Below, piece after piece: positions 4,160-7,156 of a stretch of DNA of 7,156 bases. The notes beneath the pieces were generated by a model. That model was not told the DNA's origin, did no database searches, and worked only from the letters and a program-made list of their open reading frames with translations. The stretch lies in contig JAXMGR010000035.1 of the NCBI GenBank assembly GCA_046352935.1, forward strand, positions 1 to 7,156, written 5' to 3'. Source of the DNA: CAYWMY01 sp046352935. Lineage in GTDB: Bacteria > Pseudomonadota > Gammaproteobacteria > Steroidobacterales > Steroidobacteraceae. The translations under genes were made by a program, and so were the position numbers. The number at the start of each line of letters is the position of its first letter. Position 1 is the first letter of the stretch.

Positions 4160-6749
4160 GTGCGGCGGGAGCGGCAATTGCTGGCTGCGGCGTGCTTTCG
4201 TCGCGTGCGCGGCGGAACGTCGCCCGCACCCGCTCGGAGACGCGCAGGTAGCTCGTCCAGATGCCGGCGGTAATCGCGTCGCGCACGGTCGCTGCGAAGA
4301 TCTCGCCGCTGGTTTCGCTCGACGGGCCGTCGATCAGCGTGCGGATCGTCAGCAGCAGGACGTCGTGTGCCACTCCCGCCCAGAGCAGCCAGGTATAGAT
4401 TCGCGGAAAGGTCCGTCTGCGCTGGAAGAGCAAGGCGGCGGCGGCGACGCACACGATCATGATCGCCACGTCGGTACCGATGGCGAGCAGACTGAGTCCC
4501 TTGAGCTGCCAGGCGCTCATGTCGGTGGCGGCGTCGGTTCCGAAGGCATCGAACAATTCCCGGTATGCGAACGGGCACCAGTATTCGAAGGCCTTGGCTC
4601 TCACGATGGGCGTGACGCAGGCGCCGAGCGTGACGATCGACAGCCAGCCGCCCAGCCCGACCGGCGCGCCAGCCCGCGGCGCTTCCAGCACGGCTGCGTC
4701 GTAGCGCCAGGCGGTGCGCGCCAGCGCGGCACCCGCAAGGGCGCCCAGCATGACGGTGCTCACGAACCACCAGCTGACGTTCGCGAGTGACAGTGGCTCG
4801 TCGGTGTCGGGTGCCGTGACTCGCAGGATGATTCCGTCGAGCACGCGATTGATGACGTCCCCGTACTTTGGAACGCCGGCGCCGTCGATGTGATCGATCG
4901 TCGTCCGCAGGCGATGCTCGGCGTGGATCGTCCTCGAGGCATAGGTCAGCGCGTAGCGATAGTCGATACCGGCCTCCTCGATGTGCCGCTTCTCGGTGTT
5001 GACGGGCCACTCCGACGGCATGCGCATCGCGATGTGGTGCCGGATGTCCAATGGGTAGCGGAGCGTGAGCGGGCTGCGTCGCACCGGCATGTCGGGCTGC
5101 TTGAGGTTGTCGGACATCAGGTAGGCGTCGACGTCGAGCTGGCCGATTGCGGAATCGGGGGATGCGAACGGGTGATCGAGCAGGTAGTGCTCGATGGTCG
5201 AGACCTCGTTCTTCGCGGGCTCGTCGCGCACCGCGACGGGCTGCCCGGATCGCGCGCCGGAGTAGCGCCGGCGGTAGTAGTCGAGGTAGTCCGCGGTGAG
5301 GGAGCTGATGGTCGTGCTGCGCAGGCGCAGTCGCATGTTCTCGGCCTCGGAGCCGCGATACACGGTCGTGACGATGAACTTCGCGGTGCTCTGCGTTCCT
5401 GCGGTCAGGTCGTAGCTCTCCGTGAGATCGATGAGCGGCGCATCGGTCCGCTGCGCCGGAATGGCGGCGAGTCCCTGCTCGCCGCTCGCCAGGACGAGCG
5501 CGGCGCCGTAGTCGGCCTGGGCGAGGGTCTCGAGCTTCGTTCCCTGGGCGACGCGCGTGCCGTCGAGCCAATAGGTGCGCCCGCCCACCCGCACGCGCGC
5601 GATCACGTGATCGAAGACACCGGGGCGCGGCAGTTCCTGGCGCAGCCCGATGGTGCGCAGCGTGTTCACCAGGGCGGGAGCCGCGTCGATGCCGGTGGCG
5701 CGCAGCAGGGTCACGAGCAGCAGTGTCTTGTCCTTGCAGTCGCCGTAGCGTCGCGCGAGGACTGTCGCGGGTGGCGACGGTCGCCAGGCACCGGGCCCGA
5801 TCTCGAGGCCGGTATAGCGGATTTCCTCCTGCACGAAGCGCAGCGCGTGCTCGATCCGGCGGGCCGCGTCCGGCTCGCGCTGCACTTCGGCGATCAACGA
5901 TTTCAGCGCCGGGCTCGGTGGCTGGCGTACTTCATAGAGAGGTGTGGCCCAGTCGCGCAGCGCCGCCCAGTCGCGGAACTCGCTGACGTCGATCCAGGGG
6001 TAGAGCTTGTACCACCCGGGTCTCTCGGTCTCGTTGCGGATCGCCGCGACGTCGCGGCGCTCCCAGACCGCTTCGGTCCAGCCCTCGCGCTCGCGGCGGA
6101 GCACGGGCGGGCCGACGCTTCGATCGTCGATGTACACCGGGCGACTGGAGCTGTGCAGCAGGCGCAGGCGTTGCAGCCGCACCGGCGCCGCCCATCCCAT
6201 GCGGAAGCTCTCGTTGTAGCGCTGGCCCTGGTGAGCGAGATCGATCTGGCGCGTGTAGGAGTACTCGAGGACGTCGCCGACCCGCGCATCGTGCAGGATC
6301 ATGTTGAGCGTGAGGTGGCCGTCGACGATGCCGGACTCCAGCGAGGTTTCGCGGCGCAGGAGTGAGAAGCGCGCATGCTGCCGCTGGTCGATGACCTGTG
6401 TTCCGCGGCGCAGCTGCAGCTGGTGCAGCACGACGGTCTCGCTCGCCGGGTCGATGTCGATCGAGACTTGTGAAGCATCGGCGAGCGCCGCTTGGTTCGT
6501 CAGGTGCTGCGCGACGTGGGAGAACTGTTCGGTACGCTCTCCGAGCCGGACCTGCCATTCCACGAGCGGGTAGTCCAGGTCGCCGGCTTCGACCGGCAGT
6601 TGTGCCGGCCCCTGCGGTACCTCCACGCGTTCCACCCAGACCGGGATGGGCCCCCGGGACCACGACGGGGCGGCCGCTGCGGGCGCCGGGCCGGCCACCG
6701 CCACCGTGATCAGTAGTAGAACGATCGCTGCAAGGCGACGGAGCGGCAT
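4137..6749 (-). CDS. DUF3857 / transglutaminase-like / DUF2569 membrane protein
   Basis: The product is 870 residues from ATG 6749, chosen because MPLRRLAAIVLLLITVAVAG opens a clear signal peptide ending near PAPAAAAP (21-28). A DUF3857 beta-rich domain follows (about 60-250, including LNMILHDARVGDVLEYSYT). The transglutaminase-like domain is at about 290-400, with a complete triad: C338 in RRYGDCKDKT, H381 in FDHVIARV and D396 in YWLDGT. A second beta region runs to about 645. The C-terminus has several membrane helices (about 660-680, 700-716, 752-775, 785-803) and matches DUF2569: GLGGWLSIVTLG (698-709) and IWTSYLRVSERVRATF (830-845). The domain order places the enzyme part in the periplasm, anchored in the inner membrane. 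The substrate is unknown: such proteins may crosslink, cleave or modify peptides. No ribosome binding site precedes 6749. The gene is divergent from tonB. Confidence 0.9.
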   Translation of the reverse strand: MPLRRLAAIVLLLITVAVAGPAPAAAAPSWSRGPIPVWVERVEVPQGPAQLPVEAGDLDYPLVEWQVRLGERTEQFSHVAQHLTNQAALADASQVSIDIDPASETVVLHQLQLRRGTQVIDQRQHARFSLLRRETSLESGIVDGHLTLNMILHDARVGDVLEYSYTRQIDLAHQGQRYNESFRMGWAAPVRLQRLRLLHSSSRPVYIDDRSVGPPVLRREREGWTEAVWERRDVAAIRNETERPGWYKLYPWIDVSEFRDWAALRDWATPLYEVRQPPSPALKSLIAEVQREPDAARRIEHALRFVQEEIRYTGLEIGPGAWRPSPPATVLARRYGDCKDKTLLLVTLLRATGIDAAPALVNTLRTIGLRQELPRPGVFDHVIARVRVGGRTYWLDGTRVAQGTKLETLAQADYGAALVLASGEQGLAAIPAQRTDAPLIDLTESYDLTAGTQSTAKFIVTTVYRGSEAENMRLRLRSTTISSLTADYLDYYRRRYSGARSGQPVAVRDEPAKNEVSTIEHYLLDHPFASPDSAIGQLDVDAYLMSDNLKQPDMPVRRSPLTLRYPLDIRHHIAMRMPSEWPVNTEKRHIEEAGIDYRYALTYASRTIHAEHRLRTTIDHIDGAGVPKYGDVINRVLDGIILRVTAPDTDEPLSLANVSWWFVSTVMLGALAGAALARTAWRYDAAVLEAPRAGAPVGLGGWLSIVTLGACVTPIVRAKAFEYWCPFAYRELFDAFGTDAATDMSAWQLKGLSLLAIGTDVAIMIVCVAAAALLFQRRRTFPRIYTWLLWAGVAHDVLLLTIRTLIDGPSSETSGEIFAATVRDAITAGIWTSYLRVSERVRATFRRARDESTPQPAIAAPAALNPEPSP

Positions 6750-6792
6750 GCGGGGGCGATCCGTGTGGGGGTCCTGAGTAATCCGTTGCGGT

Positions 6793-6809
6793 CCTCCCTT
6801 CATATATAC
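6793..6809 (-). promoter_or_regulatory. AT-rich -10-like element and unused ribosome-binding-like sequence upstream of the DUF3857 gene
   Basis: TATATA (6808-6803) is the only AT-rich spot in this GC-rich intergenic region and could serve as a -10 element for the leftward gene; I cannot find a convincing -35. Directly after it on the minus strand is AAGGGAGG (6800-6793), an excellent ribosome binding sequence. No ATG, GTG or TTG follows at usable distance; an in-frame ATT lies about 10 bases on. Confidence 0.35.
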
Positions 6810-6943
6810 CGCGGCGCGCACGCGGCTCGGTAACGAACGTCGCGAAATGGGGCACAACCCTGTTCGGACTGGACTATGTCGAACGCCCAGCGTCGCCGGA
6901 GGCTTTCACCCGATCGGCAGGCTTCGTGCGTTTGAACCTCCCA

Positions 6944-6957
6944 GGTGCCGTCGCACC
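6944..6957 (+). other. Small hairpin in the tonB leader
   Basis: GGTGC (6944-6948) pairs with GCACC (6953-6957) around CGTC, 17 bases before the start codon and just before the ribosome binding site AAGGGGGG (6961-6968). It is short; a regulatory role is speculative. Confidence 0.25.
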
Positions 6958-6974
6958 GCGAAGGGGGGACGATC

Positions 6975-7156
6975 ATGCCGGTATCTGCTGTTCACTCCCG
7001 GACGGCCTTCTCGCGCCGTCATCCGGGTGGGCTCGTGCTCGTGGTGGCGATCCACGTCGGACTGGTCTGGATGCTCAATGACGGGCTGCGCTGGCGGGGC
7101 GTGCTCGAGGCGCCGCCGGAGCCGATCTCGGCGCGCACCATCGAGGAATCGAACCC
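6975..7156 (+). CDS. TonB-family energy transducer (N-terminal part, cut by window edge)
   Basis: The visible 60 residues have the layout of a TonB N-terminus: a short basic cytoplasmic lead (SRTAFSRRHP), one membrane helix (GGLVLVVAIHVGLVWML, about 18-34) and the start of the periplasmic linker, EAPPEPISARTIEE, comparable to the PAQPISVTMV stretch of E. coli TonB. H27 in the helix corresponds to the essential His20 of E. coli TonB; the Ser four residues before it is Val here, as in many TonB paralogues. TonB couples the proton motive force, through ExbB/ExbD, to outer membrane transporters. The ribosome binding site AAGGGGGG (6961-6968) lies 6 bases before the ATG. The proline-rich spacer and C-terminal domain are outside the window, so a TonB-like paralogue with another partner is possible. 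Confidence 0.8.
   Translation, partial: MPVSAVHSRTAFSRRHPGGLVLVVAIHVGLVWMLNDGLRWRGVLEAPPEPISARTIEESN

Noticed and set aside
4890..6365. 491-codon open frame on the + strand opposite the DUF3857 gene
   Set aside because: It is a high-GC shadow frame. Its translation is low-complexity (rich in G, R, A, V, D) with no recognisable domain, while the minus strand has a complete multi-domain protein.

Overview
The window is high-GC DNA with dense, short-spaced genes. The protein styles (TonB with an N-terminal histidine-containing anchor, a DUF3857/transglutaminase exporter-type protein, DUF1428, YdeI/OmpD-associated protein) fit a gammaproteobacterium, perhaps of the Xanthomonadales/Lysobacterales kind. 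That placement is inference; no rRNA or tRNA is present to fix it.

Left half (1-2862): the platform end of an integron. A clear integron integrase gene (intI, about 1837-2862, + strand) carries the IntI-specific insertion between the tyrosine-recombinase motifs. The cassette array lies to its left and is read on the - strand. A probable attI (850-880) is followed by cassette 1 (166-855), then an attC of 126 bp (160-285), then the start of cassette 2, which runs off the left edge. Cassette 1 encodes a Tat-signal protein that looks like a Rieske [2Fe-2S] domain in which all four cluster ligands are replaced while the two disulfide cysteines remain. The bounding core sites of cassette 1 form an 11-bp inverted repeat, as expected for an intact cassette. 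Cassette 2 encodes a small protein of unknown function with an HLKDW motif.

Between attI and intI, where usually only a short promoter region lies, sits a type II toxin-antitoxin pair (1139-1423 ribbon-helix-helix antitoxin, 1411-1704 ParE/RelE-type toxin), co-directional with intI. No attC can be seen on either side of it, so it appears to be part of the platform rather than a cassette. This is the most unusual layout in the window: a possible addiction module tied to the integrase instead of to the array.

Right half (2921-7156): ordinary chromosomal-looking genes. A YdeI/OmpD-associated family gene with a histone-H1-like Lys/Ala/Thr tail (2921-3697, -) is divergent from a DUF1428 gene (3797-4159, +). 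The latter converges on and overlaps by 23 bp a large DUF3857-transglutaminase-DUF2569 gene (4137-6749, -). This is divergent from a TonB-family energy transducer gene (6975 onward, +) that is cut by the right edge. The only stretch above 300 bases without a confidently called gene would be 847-1138 (292 bases), which holds attI, a 14-bp palindrome, a doubtful 60-codon ORF and the probable toxin-antitoxin promoter.
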